Source of the DNA: Nectonema munidae | Lineage: Eukaryota; Nematomorpha; Nectonematoida; Nectonematidae | Direction of reading: 5' to 3' | DNA length: 64,000 nt | NCBI GenBank assembly: GCA_030549495.1 | Contig: JAUIRK010000141.1 | Location: 248,001-312,000 of the forward strand | Part shown: piece by piece, positions 44,524 to 55,899 of the stretch | Numbering within the stretch: the first letter of the stretch is position 1 | Layout of the letters: the number at the start of each line of letters is the position of its first letter | Notes under the pieces: generated by a model | What the model saw: only the letters and a program-made list of their open reading frames with translations | Told to the model about the DNA's origin: nothing | Databases searched by the model: none | Made by a program: the position numbers and the translations under genes

Positions 44524-44627
44524 TTAACCCGCTAACGATCAGAATAATCAGACGATATCAAATGTAAAGCAGAAGATTTTATTTTTGTAAAGTCGACTAT
44601 AGTCGACATTGGGCGTTAACGGGTTAA
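44524..44627. mobile_element. TTAA-flanked short element, copy 6, nested
   Basis: TTAA at 44,524-44,527 and 44,624-44,627; 96 bp body. Ends CCCGCTAACGATCAG and (inward) CCCGTTAACGCCCAATG. The interior has ATCAGACGATATCAAATGTA, AAGCAGAAGATTTTATTTTT and the palindrome GTCGACTATAGTCGAC. It is inserted in an older copy of its own family. Confidence 0.85.
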
Positions 44628-44690
44628 AAAGAATTTAGACGATCAAATTTTTATAAGGTCGGCTATAGTGGACTCTGGATTTTTACAAAC
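44628..44690. repeat. TTAA-family older copy, right half
   Basis: Continuation of the copy starting at 44,457: AATTTAGACGATCAAATTTT, TATAAGGTCGGCTATAGTGG. Its outer TTAA is lost. Confidence 0.55.
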
Positions 44691-44794
44691 GATAAAATAT
44701 CTCCTCTTCATAGCAGGAATTATAGATCTAATTTGTTAACCTCTGTGCTAAACTTTCATTCCTAGTGAGAAATTATCTAGATCAGGGGCCTAAC

Positions 44795-45033
44795 CAATGG
44801 CTTAGTCCTTAGGGGATGAGGGCATTTGCATTTCCCTTTCTTATAAAATGAAGTACCAATCTTTAATACTTCTCTGCCTTCCAGTTTATTTGAAATAGGT
44901 ATTTTTGTAAAAAGATATATATTATAAATTGAATGTAATACGAATTACCTTTTAAAGCCTCCTCCCCTAAATAAATTTTTAAGGCCCCTCCCCCACCCTC
45001 TCCCTTAAAAATAATTTTCTGAATACGCCATTG
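44795..45033 (+). mobile_element. Short non-autonomous element, family 2 copy B
   Basis: 239 bp; ends CAATGGCTTAGTCC and (right, inward) CAATGGCGTATTCAG. It shares CTGCCTTCCAGTTTATTTGA, GTAATACGAATTACCTTTTA and a CCCC-rich 3' part with copy A at 22.35 kb. The target duplication is degenerate (GGCCTAAC / GGCGTCAA). Confidence 0.6.
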
Positions 45034-45420
45034 GGCGTCAAAAATATCGCCCCTTAGCCCATCTGCACCCCCCCCCCTCGCCCCAGAGTTACAATGGGAC
45101 TGGGGAATTTTTGACTAAATGAGTTAGAGCGTGAGTTTTTCATTTCAACATCCAGCTCTACAATCGATTCATCAGAATTACCCTCAGATTTTCAGCTGAA
45201 AATGATCAATTACAATGTGATTCTATGATGAAAAACAAGATTTTTTACAAAACACAGAAAATACCACATCTTATTTTGTTCAAATATATTAATATCAATA
45301 AAAAGGAATCATTTTTCCTGTTTTCAACAAAATGTTTCTATACATATTTTTGCAACTTATAGATGCTTCAAAATTCATTTTGCAATTGAAAGTCTTTGAG
45401 TTAAAAGAATATTTGTCAGT
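45034..45420. other. C-rich patch then unassigned AT-rich DNA
   Basis: A run of nine or more C near 45,068 lies in a GCCCATCTGCACCC context, probably another element edge. The rest is unassigned. Confidence 0.3.
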
Positions 45421-45848
45421 TGCATGCCTCCTAATTCTTGTGTTTTTGTAGCATATCTCTTTTATCATATCTTTTTATTTAGAAACAAGCTACATTCCGT
45501 TATGCTGGTTTTTTATCCTGGTTTTCTTCCTCTGAAAAATTCAAAGGTTTTTACGGTTAGGTAGTGCTCTGGCGACCCATTTCTACGTAGTTAGTAATCA
45601 AGCTATCACTAGATATTAAGATTGTTTCCCACTTTGGGAGCGTTCGCGTTAGGATTGTATCGTTCACTCAGCTGTATTTATAAATTTGTAACATACATTC
45701 TTGTAAAATTATATATATATCAAGGTATAGTTAAAGTTATGCAGTATCAAGGGCCGGTAGGCATTTAGTGGGATGGAAAGTCCAGGTAGACCTGGACTCA
45801 GCATTCCGGGCGGGCCACGATATCCGAAAGAATGGGTGCGAATGTTGT
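45421..45848 (+). mobile_element. 5'-truncated LINE 3' end, opposite orientation to 40.6 kb copy
   Basis: About 425 bp similar, in inverse orientation, to 40,590-41,012. Shared blocks include GCATGCCTCCTAA, GAAACAAGCTACATTC, TTTTTATCCTGGTTTTCTTC, AAAGGTTTTTACGGTTAGGT, GCGTTCGCGTTAGGATTGTA, TTTAGTGGGATGGAAAGTCC and AGGTAGACCTGGACTCAGC. It starts abruptly at 45,421 and ends after GGGTGCGAATG, the usual result of truncated LINE insertion. Confidence 0.75.
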
Positions 45849-48480
45849 AAACAATATTTAACTTAACTAACTTATTTGTCAGAATTATAAACCACTAAAT
45901 CGATATGACATTCAAATCAGAAAGCTAAAAACTTGGCTTTTTGACGTTACCTTGTATTATTTTTTATAGATATTTGGAATAGTGAGAAAATCTTAAAAAA
46001 TATTGTTCTTATAATTGAATTTTCAATTCGATATTCATTTAAAAACTTGGGTTTCAATATATACAACGGAATCTGGAAAATTACGTCCTGAAATGTTTCG
46101 TCCCGGTTAGTTCAGTCTGGGAAAATTCGGTTCCAGATAATTTGATACTATTATGACAATTAGAAACTCGGAAATAAGATGAGGGTACCAAATTTTCCTA
46201 ACACTATACACATTACAACATATACGCAATATTATTTCTTTATCTTACAGTGCTCAAAAACACTTAGCAAACGAAAAAGTGAAGTGATACGTAGAATCCA
46301 TACAATCAAGTTTAAAGTAAATAAAAATGGGAAAACAAAAATAGAACAAAAGTGAAGCTTATTAGAATTTAGAGTTTTTCAGTTATTTCGGTAACTCTCA
46401 AAGCCTCACTTGCCTCTTTTTACGATTCTATGCAAACTAAAAAGACAAGCTGCAACAATTCTTATTTGAAGATTGAAAAGTCTATAGCTTTTAATCCTCA
46501 CACTACTGCATGTGACTCTGAATGTCGCGAATTGTGCTCTGTCTCTCTTGTAATTCCGTAATTCCTAGAAAAAGGTTTTGTTTCTTCTAATAAAAGCTTG
46601 TTTGGGAAGAGTTTTAGAGATTTGGAAAAAGAGGGTCTAATTTCATAATTGTTGCAGAGATTGTTTTATGTTATTATTTTTTTTATTTAAACTAATATTT
46701 TTTGACCGTGGTACATAAAAACAGTGGGTCGAGAAATATGACATACATTATCAATCTAAATGGGAAATGTGCAAAAAATATTATCATCATGAAGAGAATA
46801 TAAGTAAGTTTCTTATATTTATTATGATATTATTATATAATTATCCAGAGGTTTCTATAAATAAATAAGTTTTATGAGGTATCTATAACTTTTTTAGCGC
46901 TTTTTACCATTTTTAGTTCTATTTCTTCGTTTTGCAACTGTATCTCGTCTTTTTGATTAGCCAATCTTTTATTTTTTTGAAAAAACTAAATAAATTTTTT
47001 TTAAAAACATTTAGGTATATGATATATACTATAGTAGTGCTCGATGCCGATACCCACATAAAAATAATTTTGTATGGCAGGGGCTGTGGGCGGAAGAATT
47101 TTGGTTTATGGGTTAAATTTGAGAACATTTAGATATTTTCTATTTCTCAGGAAACAGATTGAAGTATTAAAAAGGTTGACAGATGAATCAGCATCCTTTA
47201 CAAGCATGATTTACAATTGTTATAGTTTGTTATGCCCAATTTGAGCGAAATAAGAGCATATATATGCTAAGAAGACTCATATAGCACAGTTTTTGCTGTA
47301 TTATTTGTTTTGCAATGAGGTTAATGACCTTCTTCAATAAAACAAGGAGCATGATATCGAGTGGGGTTTTAGATACGGTGTGTGAGAATATAAAAATTAA
47401 ACTAATAAAGATGAATAAATATTTTTCCTACTTCATCAGTTTATTGGCATCTAATTTAAAGTAGTAGAATACACTGTTAATTTGATTTTTCTTTATTTTA
47501 AGTTCAATGGTTTTCTATCAATTAAAAAGCTTTATTTATACAGTTTTTGCATCTATGTCCCATACATTTTCACATTTGACGCAAGATCTAATGTTAAAAA
47601 ACGTTGCTATGACAACTGGGGCACAAAAGGATGATCTTTGGCTTAAAATAATCTTTTAGTGTTTTTAAGGAAGGTTCAAAACTTTTGTTAATTCTCTTAA
47701 AAATATACTTTTAAAGTGTAATCGTTTGGCAATTATTGAATATTTAAAATAATAGTCTGTGGGTATCAAAAGTGAGAGACATTTAAAACGTATAGGAACC
47801 TTAGATAAAATTAAGTAATACTATATACAAAAATAAAGAATTAAGCAATACTCGATAATAACAATTCAAAAATAAAAATTTTTCTTAAAACTTATAAAAT
47901 CATTCTGAAAAGAAGGGTGGCGGAATAAGATTTTGAGAAAAAAAGAGTCTTTGCCGGTTTTTAGAACAAATTAGGAGTCAGGGTAAGAACTTAGAATATG
48001 ACTGAATATATAGAAGCAGAAGTTTTGTAAGTGCTTCATGTGGGAGTCAAATGTTTAAGCCCTCGAGTCGGTAACCATACTAAGCCAATGGTCAATCGGT
48101 TCAATTGTTTTATAGTCAGTTTAAGCAATAATGTACTTTTGAAGCTATGCTGGTAGATGCTCATAAAAAATTAATTTGCGCGACGTCCGGGTAATCTACA
48201 TAATTTATTTTGGGGATGTGGGTCAAGTTTTGCGGGTGTGAGTACAAAAATTTGCTCATGCGGGACTAGAATATATACACACAAATATATAATTAAATAT
48301 ATAAATGGGAAAACTTACCTTCATAAGCCATGGATAGCAACTTTTTTTATTTACTTTTTATATCTTCTCCTAGTCTTCTTTCTAAACTGAAAAATAATTG
48401 AAATATTATACCATGCGATTAAAGCAGTGTGTGGAATTCAAAAGCCCTAATTGGTGTAGATTTTGTCTTTGATTCTTCCA
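45849..48480. other. Unassigned stretch
   Basis: No gene recognised. The complementary frames at 46,919-47,132 occupy the same DNA and lack motifs. G-rich words at 48,180-48,265 (CGACGTCCGGG, GCGGGTGTGAG) may be old transposon interior. Confidence 0.35.
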
Positions 48481-48489
48481 ACTGTTAAA

Positions 48490-48680
48490 CCAATGGTTCC
48501 CAGACTTTCTTAACTCATCAACCAAATTAAATTTTTCGTTGAGTCGATTCTAGCCGCTCCCAAATATTTTAATCAATAAATATCTATATGAAGGTTCATA
48601 CTATTATGTGCGTACTGCGTATATAGTGAATAATTCATGCAGCCCAAGTTTTTATGCCCCGCCAAAAATTTAAAGTTTGT
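48490..48680 (+). repeat. Possible hAT remnant with one end
   Basis: CAATGGTTCCCAGACTTTCT resembles hAT ends here (CAGGGGTTCCCAACTC). No opposite end was recognised. Confidence 0.3.
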
Positions 48681-49226
48681 TTTTACTTTGTTGTAAACAC
48701 ATAAAATTTTCTAATTAAACTTATTATGTTTTTAAATATAATTTTAATTCTTTTAATCTCTGCACATTGACATATATTTAGGAGTTTAATTATTTCAGTA
48801 GCTTAACTTTACTATCCCCTCCCCACCCCCACTGCTCTGTGATAAGAGATCATTTCTAGAGATGAGTGTGGCCAAGCTAGGAATTTGAACAAAATGGCTC
48901 AAATAAATTTCCATGACAGACAAACATTTTTTTACCACATAACAGTATAAAATATTTTTTTCTAAAGTAGGGGGAGCAGAAATTATTTTAAGCAATGGGT
49001 GGGGGTAGGGGTGTGAGATGAGACAGGCCTTTGGAGAACCCTTCTGCCTAAACCTCCTTTTGAGAACACCTATGTTCTTTATTTTAAGCTGATCGATCAG
49101 TGAAAAGTATTCTTATTTTTTATCCGACTTCAATATTGTTTTCCAGACACTCTAAATATTTAACTGCAATGCTCGTATGGCACGCTAAGAAATGTTCATA
49201 TATAATTGGTCGTATATACACAACTT

Positions 49227-49488
49227 CAGTAGTGGGATTCAATTTTTTGTCAGCCGGTTCTGTTACAAAAAAGTCAAATTTCTCAGCAAATAAACTGATC
49301 AATTTTGATTATTTCCCAATAAATTTTAAAATAATGGTGAAACAAGCATATGTTGATGTTGTGGGTACTTGTTTTACTCTACGGTCTGTACTATATAGAT
49401 AAATAAATGTTTTACTGTTGGCCGAACTCACAAAATTCCGTGAGACGGTTCTAACGAATCCGTGCGAACTGGCTGAATCCCACTACTG
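49227..49488. mobile_element. Non-autonomous hAT element, CAGTAGTGGGATTCA ends
   Basis: 262 bp; both ends read inward CAGTAGTGGGATTCA, followed by AGCCGGTTC-like subterminal words on each side. The flanks CACAACTT and CTAACTTA suggest a decayed duplication. The 100-codon frame crossing it has no coding meaning. Confidence 0.8.
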
Positions 49489-49630
49489 CTAACTTAGAAT
49501 AACTTTTAATGATCCAAAAAAATATTTTAGAATATATTTAATATAACATAACATTTTTATTAAGCAAAGTACAAGGCGCCCGTAGAATTTTCATCGTAAC
49601 ATGACTAGGAAAGAAAAAGACATCTTTTAT

Positions 49631-49800
49631 GAGAACAAACGCGTATATGTATATTGAAGTTTATTAGAATTTACTACTTGAGCAAGCAGAGTATTCCATT
49701 CATTAAAAGCTCTTTCGGTGAAGTAAGCTTGACGATAATTTTTTTGAAAAGCTTCAGACTTAAATATAACAATGGGATCTGGAAATTCTTTGTGGAAACG
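49631..49800 (-). pseudogene. LINE polymerase C-terminus fragment
   Basis: An open minus-strand frame RFHKEFPDPIVIFKSEAFQK, NYRQAYFTERAFNEWNTLLA, QVVNSNKLQYTYTRLFS and stop. The 'R...Fs.R....WN.Lp..vV.s.s' pattern is the usual C-terminus of Jockey/CR1-like LINE polymerases. Upstream sequence is eroded. Confidence 0.6.
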
Positions 49801-49959
49801 CAGGCAAAATATTATTATCTATAATCATATTTTTCTTGCATATTATTACAATAAGATCCACAATTAAAACCCAAAATTTTTAAGTATAATCCATCATGAT
49901 AATATATATCTATTCAAAATGCAAAAATTTTTATAAAAATATTCCAAAAAGTTTAACTT

Positions 49960-50375
49960 TTGATATTAATCATTTTTTTTCTCCATCCCAACTCAGACTT
50001 AGCCACTAAAATGTCTGTAAATTTCTTCATAATTTTCGTTAATAATTTTCGAATCTTGCTAAACTCTTTCATTTTGAGGAACATCACATACTCTACCCAA
50101 ATCAACTCCTCGACAAAACATTTTACTCCACCTCATCCTCCCTGTTCAATGCACGGCCTAGATCACTCAGAAACACCACAAACATCCTCGAATTCAAACC
50201 CAACCTCTTCACTCACTACCTGTACCATATCAACTCTCCCTACTCAACTGAATCACTCCTCCCTTTTTCAACGAAACTTTATATATGTTATAACATTATT
50301 TTTGATGTAAAGTGCCATACACTACAAAAGCTTCGGTTTTTGATTAATAAAAATAAATTGATTGATTGATTTGTG
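49960..50375 (+). repeat. Possible LINE 3' end with (TTGA)n tail
   Basis: A C-rich plus-strand region (50,090-50,280) leads to GTTTTTGATTAATAAAAAT and AAATTGATTGATTGATTT, a tetranucleotide tail typical of L2/CR1-type LINEs and the SINEs that use them. The 116-codon frame over it shows no firm domain. Confidence 0.4.
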
Positions 50376-51150
50376 TTTCATTTTAATAAATAAAAATAAT
50401 CATGATTTTTTGAAACTAAGAAGTTAATTTTTAATATTATTAGTTAATTATCTGCAATCACTAAGTTATAATTAGTTATAAACGATTAGTTAGCTTAGTA
50501 ATTAGTTAAATAGTTATTATTAGTTACGAGGTTATTCAAAAGATGTTTAACTAAAATAATTTTACAGAAACCTCATTTGATCAATATATTTGCTAAAATA
50601 AAATGATTTAAATATATCTTATTGACTTAATATAGAATAGTTTCTTCATAAATTTTAGAAATAAAACACACGTATATGTAATAATTATATTTACATTTCT
50701 AAATCAAACGAATTCTTCCAACCCTAGAACCAATAAGTGTAGTTATTAACAAGGAAAACTTGAAAACAAGATATTTGATTTATTTGACTTGACTAAGAAT
50801 CTTAACTATAATAATAAAAATTTTTGCCTTATAACACAATGTAGGTAGAGAATTTGTTCTGTGGCAACCAAATAAAAATTAAAAAAAAATTTATTATGAA
50901 AAATAGTTTATTTATATAAATAATATGTTTTTTGTTGGAATAGCATAAGTTAATCAATAAATTATTTGGAAAAAATATCAGCGTTAAATTTATATGTCTT
51001 GAAGGAAATATTTTCGCGGGCCTTCCAAACAAATAGCGTGGGGCAAAGTATGCTACGGGACAAAATTTGGCATATACTCATCTAAAGGTTCTAACTATAG
51101 TAAATTATTATCCATTGATAATTCAACTAAATACAGTCACACAGTTTTAT
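50376..51150. other. AT-rich stretch with TTAGTTA words
   Basis: ATTAGTTAATTA, AATTAGTTATAA, GATTAGTTAGCTTAG and TAATTAGTTAAATAG recur at 50,440-50,530. No gene recognised. Confidence 0.35.
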
Positions 51151-51151
51151 T

Positions 51152-51226
51152 ATTAGAGAAAAATTTAATTTTATAAGATATGTGAGGTAAAGTCACGAAA
51201 CAAATAGTGAATATATCAGATAAGTA
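51152..51226 (+). repeat. 75 bp repeat, copy 1
   Basis: ATTAGAGAAAAATTTAATTT, ATATGTGAGGTAAAGTCACG and AATAGTGAATATATCAGATA recur with few changes at 52,790-52,864, same orientation. The parent element is unknown. Confidence 0.6.
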
Positions 51227-52789
51227 AGATCATCCCTATTAAAAGATAATTTGCTTATAGCGACCAGTTTAAATTATTTCCCAATTAATCCTGATTAATG
51301 AACCTTCAAAGATCTCATCTGTTCATAAAGACCACTTTTGAATGTGCTTTTGACTGCTACATGAATTAAAGCATAAAAAATCTTTTCTCAATGTATCTAA
51401 AATTAATAAAATCAAAAAGATGTGAAATTTTCCTTAAAACTCAACCTAAATAAAAGATGTTAGTCATATCTTCCAAAATTTTCTTTAAAAAAATGAAATT
51501 TTTAGCCCGAGATTTTTTAAAAAAAATTTCATATAATTTTGAAGGAAGAACTGATAAAATCTCTTCTTTATAAGCGAAAAGTAAACTGAAGATATTTAAG
51601 GCGGTTTCACTTTTTAGTCGTTGCAAAGAATTCTGCATAATAAAAAATTTTAGATATAAGCGAACCACAAATGTTGGCTCGTCACTATACTGATATAATG
51701 TAAAGGATAATGCAGTATTTTTTTACCTAAAGCATTTTCGTTACAAGTCGTGATTAAATAATGATGAGAACGCACTCTACATGTGTGCCCCCTTATTATA
51801 GCAGAGGAGCTGAGTGATTCATTTAAACGTATATAAGATGAATTTTATATTAGGCGTGATTTAATTATATACGCGAGATAGGCGAAGGAGATAACGAAAA
51901 ATCTTGCATCATAATACTATAGCAATAATATTAATCCACCACGACATGCACACATTTTTAAAAAGGAATGTTCGACACTAAATGCAAAGTAAAAACAATA
52001 CTCTGCATTTATTATAATTAGTATGCATTTTTTCGAGTACGTACAATTTTCGATTTCATTAAACTTGACCGAGTTCCACTGCTTCATTTTCTATGTCAAA
52101 GAAAAGATAAAATAAAAAGGCGGTAATGTGCGTTGAGAAGTGATAGCGAAACTACTAAGTTCCTATATGATAATTGAGGATTTATGATACACCTGACAAC
52201 CAGCAGACATTATTTTTTCACTTGAAAATTTGGTTATCTATGAATTTTCTATTTACGCACCATGTGTGAAGTATTGGGATGTCTTTTCTTCCAAGCTATC
52301 TACTATTTTCCTGATTTCTTCCTTAGGTTGGCTTGAAATATTCGTTTACGGAAATATTATAATTATAATTTTTACTAATCGGAATGAGAAAAAAATTTGG
52401 CACTCCATAATTTTAAAGTTTTATTTTTCATTTTTATGATTTAACAATTAAAGACAAGTTCTTCTTCGAAAATACAAATGAGCATATATGGTTGATTTAT
52501 AGGACTAGTAAATTTACTATTTTACGATTGATAAATCTAGTGTAAGTGTATTTTGTCAAAAAATTGGTAAATTAAATCTGTTAAATTAATTGCCTTATAT
52601 GTTTTAAATAAAAGACGTTTTGTATTTGTTTTTCGCAATTAATTCTAATTTGCAATATAATAAATTATTATAATTAAAATCATTTTAATTTTTATGACGT
52701 CATGCTCCATCAAATATTCCGTGAATACAATAAATTAACTACTTCATTTTATGGTACTTTTATATATTTTTATTGTTTTATGAATTAAT
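51227..52789. other. Unassigned stretch
   Basis: AT-rich; the frames at 51,441 and 52,230 lack motifs. The G+C-richer 51,760-52,160 part contains no recognisable gene. Confidence 0.35.
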
Positions 52790-52864
52790 ATTATTAGAGA
52801 AAATTTTAAATTTATAATATATGCGACGTAAAGTCACGAAACAAACTAGTGAATATATCAGATA
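52790..52864 (+). repeat. 75 bp repeat, copy 2
   Basis: TATTAGAGAAAATTTTAAAT, ATATGCGACGTAAAGTCACG and CTAGTGAATATATCAGATAT, the partner of 51,152-51,226. Confidence 0.6.
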
Positions 52865-53235
52865 TAATTTTTTGGGTGAATAAACCTTTGTTTCATTCCT
52901 ACCGAAGATGTGTTTGGTTTTTAGCTCAAACAAATATGATCTAGCTTTGTTCAACCCTAAATCTCTGCTCCCTCTTATAAGAAGCCTAGTTAACCTGAAA
53001 ATGGAAGACCCGTTTAGAAGGTTGGAGAAAATTTGTTAAAATGTTTTTTTATTCTGGAAAATGCTTTACTGAAATGCCTTGAAGTTTTTACGCATTGTTT
53101 ATTTAATGTATGTTTCCAGCACATATTCTAAAATTAACTGCTAAAAAGTTGCAATTTTTATATTTAAATTACATATTTTCAACTTATTTTTGTTGGTTTT
53201 GTAAAACTGTTTTGCATTAAAATAAAGTTTATATT

Positions 53236-53251
53236 CTCTCTCTCTCGCTCT
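53236..53251. repeat. (TC)n microsatellite
   Basis: CTCTCTCTCTCGCTCT, a simple repeat. Confidence 0.7.
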
Positions 53252-53701
53252 ATCTTTAAAACAATTTTTTATTTTATTTTTTGGAAAATTTAACTTTTTA
53301 AATTATTTTTCCACTTTATATTTGACTAAATTTAACTTGTTTTTTATGTTTACATTTTTTATGCTACATATAAATTCTGTGTATAAATAAGACATTTATT
53401 TAAAAAAATGCGAAAAAATAGTGATTGACATTAATGCCCTTATTAGAGAAGCCTCTTTATTGAAGAAATGAGTGCTTAAAAATGGATATTTCAAATCAAA
53501 ATATAAATTATAACAAATTTTTAATATTTACAGAATAAGATGGGTGTCTACAGGAAGAAATTTCACTGTACTTGTATAATGATTTATGTAAAAAATGTCA
53601 ATGTGTAATTAAAAAAACAGGAAGGGATAAAATTTAATTCTACCGATCATAAAATGGGAATAATAAAGTCTAAAAGTTATTTGTCAATCAATTTAGCCAC
53701 C

Positions 53702-53800
53702 ATGAATTCGTCTGCAGGTGAATTTACCGTTTATGAATTTGAATTTACCACGGTACCATTTGTGCAATCACGAGAGTGTACATGGTATATTAGCAAATAA
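53702..53800 (+). CDS. Short ORF of 32 codons in an ideal start context
   Basis: GCCACCATGAAT gives a textbook start context. The product MNSSAGEFTVYEFEFTTVPF, VQSRECTWYISK ends in TAA. A GTGAAT donor-like site after the fifth codon would make it a short first coding exon. Only the start context supports it. Confidence 0.2.
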   Translation: MNSSAGEFTVYEFEFTTVPFVQSRECTWYISK

Positions 53801-54184
53801 TCATTTAGGAAACACGCGAAATATTTAAAACGAGTTAATTGGTTGTTAAGCGTTATAATGCAAAGAAAGGATTGGACAATATTTTTTCTCCGGGAAGCAT
53901 TGAAGTCTAGTTAGGGCTTAGCATGATGCAATTAAAAGTTGGTGCGATAAAAATTTAAAAATATATTACCAAATTGAAAATACCTTTGTTTCACTGAGTG
54001 TACCCTTTGAGGACATTAAAATTTTTAATAATTATCCGTGCTTATTTTTCATGGTTTTTAACACCCCCTTTCTAAAAAAATTTTAAAGAAAGACTTGACG
54101 TTGTTCTAAAATTTGGAAAAATTTTCACATTTTTCAGCTGAAGTTTTGAAAAATTTACGCAAAATACTTTTCAAATTTTACATA

Positions 54185-54253
54185 GATCGGGAGCCACATA
54201 CAAAAAGTTTACAAGGCGGATGTGGAGCGCAGGATGCAGTTTGCCCACCTATA
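54185..54253 (+). repeat. hAT-type terminus, GTTTGCCCACC
   Basis: GGGAGCCACATACAAAAAGT, GCGGATGTGGAGCGCAGGAT, GCAGTTTGCCCACCT is the right-hand end of the hAT type also seen at 17.8 kb. The left end was not found. Confidence 0.45.
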
Positions 54254-54739
54254 TTTAATCTCATTACTATATATCGCACACAGGAAAAAAATTGAGTCTA
54301 TAACAACACCAATTATTTATTTAAATGAACTCTATTAGGACAGTTAAAATTTGGTAGCTAAGATATAAAGTGTTTTGACATAATTTCAATGATAAATTTT
54401 TGAGGAAGTTCCATAATAAATATTCAAGCTAAAATGAACTTTGTTCTTCATGTCATTCTTCATTTTACTTATTCCATGGTTTGTTTTATTCATAAAAACA
54501 GTAATATGTTAGAGAGGGATAAAAATTTTAGTAATATAGGAGAGTAAATTTTTATTTTATAGATTCATTCATTCCAAAAAGCAAATAGATCAAAATATTT
54601 GAGGTAAAAACATGTAAAATTTCAAATAAAAGTTTATAATTAAGAAATAAGTAATTAAAAAGTCCTTAAACTAACTATAAAATCTTCTAATCCTAATGTG
54701 AATATTATGAATTATCTAACATTGTATTATTTTTTTCTT

Positions 54740-55023
54740 TGTGTAATATCATTTAAGCGGCTCATGGGCCTTTTGGATTGCACAATTTTCTTTTTTTTTT
54801 ATATATTTTTTTATTATTGTTGTGTGTCTTTTTGATATGCTAATTTTAATGTGTCACATTTTAATTTTTCTATATTTCGAGTTATTCTTCTATTTTTTTT
54901 TAAAATTCAAACAGCTTTGATGTAGTTTGATTCCACTCACTTAAATTATAATCATTAATACATTATGTAATCATTGTGTCACTCATCTTTTATTTCAAAT
55001 AAACTTCTTCTTCTTCTTCTTCA
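54740..55023 (+). repeat. LINE-like 3' end with (CTT)n tail
   Basis: AAGCGGCTCATGGGCCTTTT near 54,767, a T-rich 3' UTR, then TATTTCAAATAAACTTCTTC and a CTT repeat at 55,005-55,022. The layout (UTR, AATAAA, short repeat tail) fits a 5'-truncated LINE or SINE 3' end. Confidence 0.4.
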
Positions 55024-55760
55024 CAAGTTCTTTATTCAAATATTACCAAAACACCTCTCTAATTTTTACTAATCCTATAATTAATGCACCTTACCAACTA
55101 ATTAACTTTAATAACGTATCTTTACAACTTACTAACTTAGTTAATGTAACTGGAACTTTTCTTGGTATATCGGTTCTTTCAGTCGAAATCGAATAACTTT
55201 TTGAAAATATTGCCAAAAACTTTATTCTCACGGCAGATATTTAAACTCCACGCTCAAAAATTTAAGAATCTGTTAGATGGCTTATAATTTTATTCGTATG
55301 TGGGCTAAAAAAATTCATAGTGCGATAATCAACTTATAAAATCTCAGTGACATTGTTAAGTAAGTAATTTTATTTCTTTAAGTTTATAATAAAAATTTTA
55401 ACTTTCACATATGACATGAGATTATGCATTTATGGGACATGCAGCTGATAAACATTTGGGCGACGGGAATTTGTCTGAACAAAAATTTACAGAAATTTTA
55501 TCACTAATATTTCGCGAAATTTAAAATTACAAAATTCAATTTAAAAACTGAACAAAATTGAAGTTCGTTATGCAGGGTTCTGTGTCCATTTTTGAATAAA
55601 TTAGATTCCAAATGTTTATCAAAACCACAAAAGGAAATCTAACTAATAAAAATAACACTATTACATAATATAATATTGAATGAGAGCAGGAAAAAGAGTT
55701 CCGTTTGTTACAGTGAACAAATAGTAATATTAATAATCCGATTTTCCGTTAGGCAAACGG
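55024..55760. other. Unassigned stretch
   Basis: TAACTTAGTTAATG words at 55,070-55,150 are like the other TTAGTTA tracts. No gene recognised. Confidence 0.35.
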
Positions 55761-55771
55761 GACTTACTTAC

Positions 55772-55870
55772 AAACAATGAAAGCTATACCGTCTTCACGT
55801 TTACACTTGTAGCAAGCCTGCCTATATGTGTTCGTGGATAAGCCCTTGACGGGTGTGCAGATTGCTTTAG
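55772..55870 (-). CDS. Candidate internal exon, unidentified
   Basis: On the minus strand a frame reads SKAICTPVKGLSTNTYRQAC, YKCKREDGIAFIV and ends in phase 1 at a consensus donor GTAAGTAAGT (55,771 down). The C-x2-C pattern and mixed composition look protein-like. The acceptor is uncertain (several AGs above 55,850). Gene unknown. Confidence 0.3.
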
Positions 55871-55899
55871 AATACAATTTACAATAAAAACTATATAAG

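Noticed and set aside
40590-45848. A virus-like element of the Polinton type suggested by long inverted repeats 5 kb apart
   Set aside because: The inverted repeats are LINE 3' UTRs, one attached to a LINE reverse transcriptase; no capsid, polymerase B, integrase or protease sequence is present.
49100-49402. 100-codon plus-strand frame
   Set aside because: Crosses the border of a miniature hAT element, so the frame is accidental.
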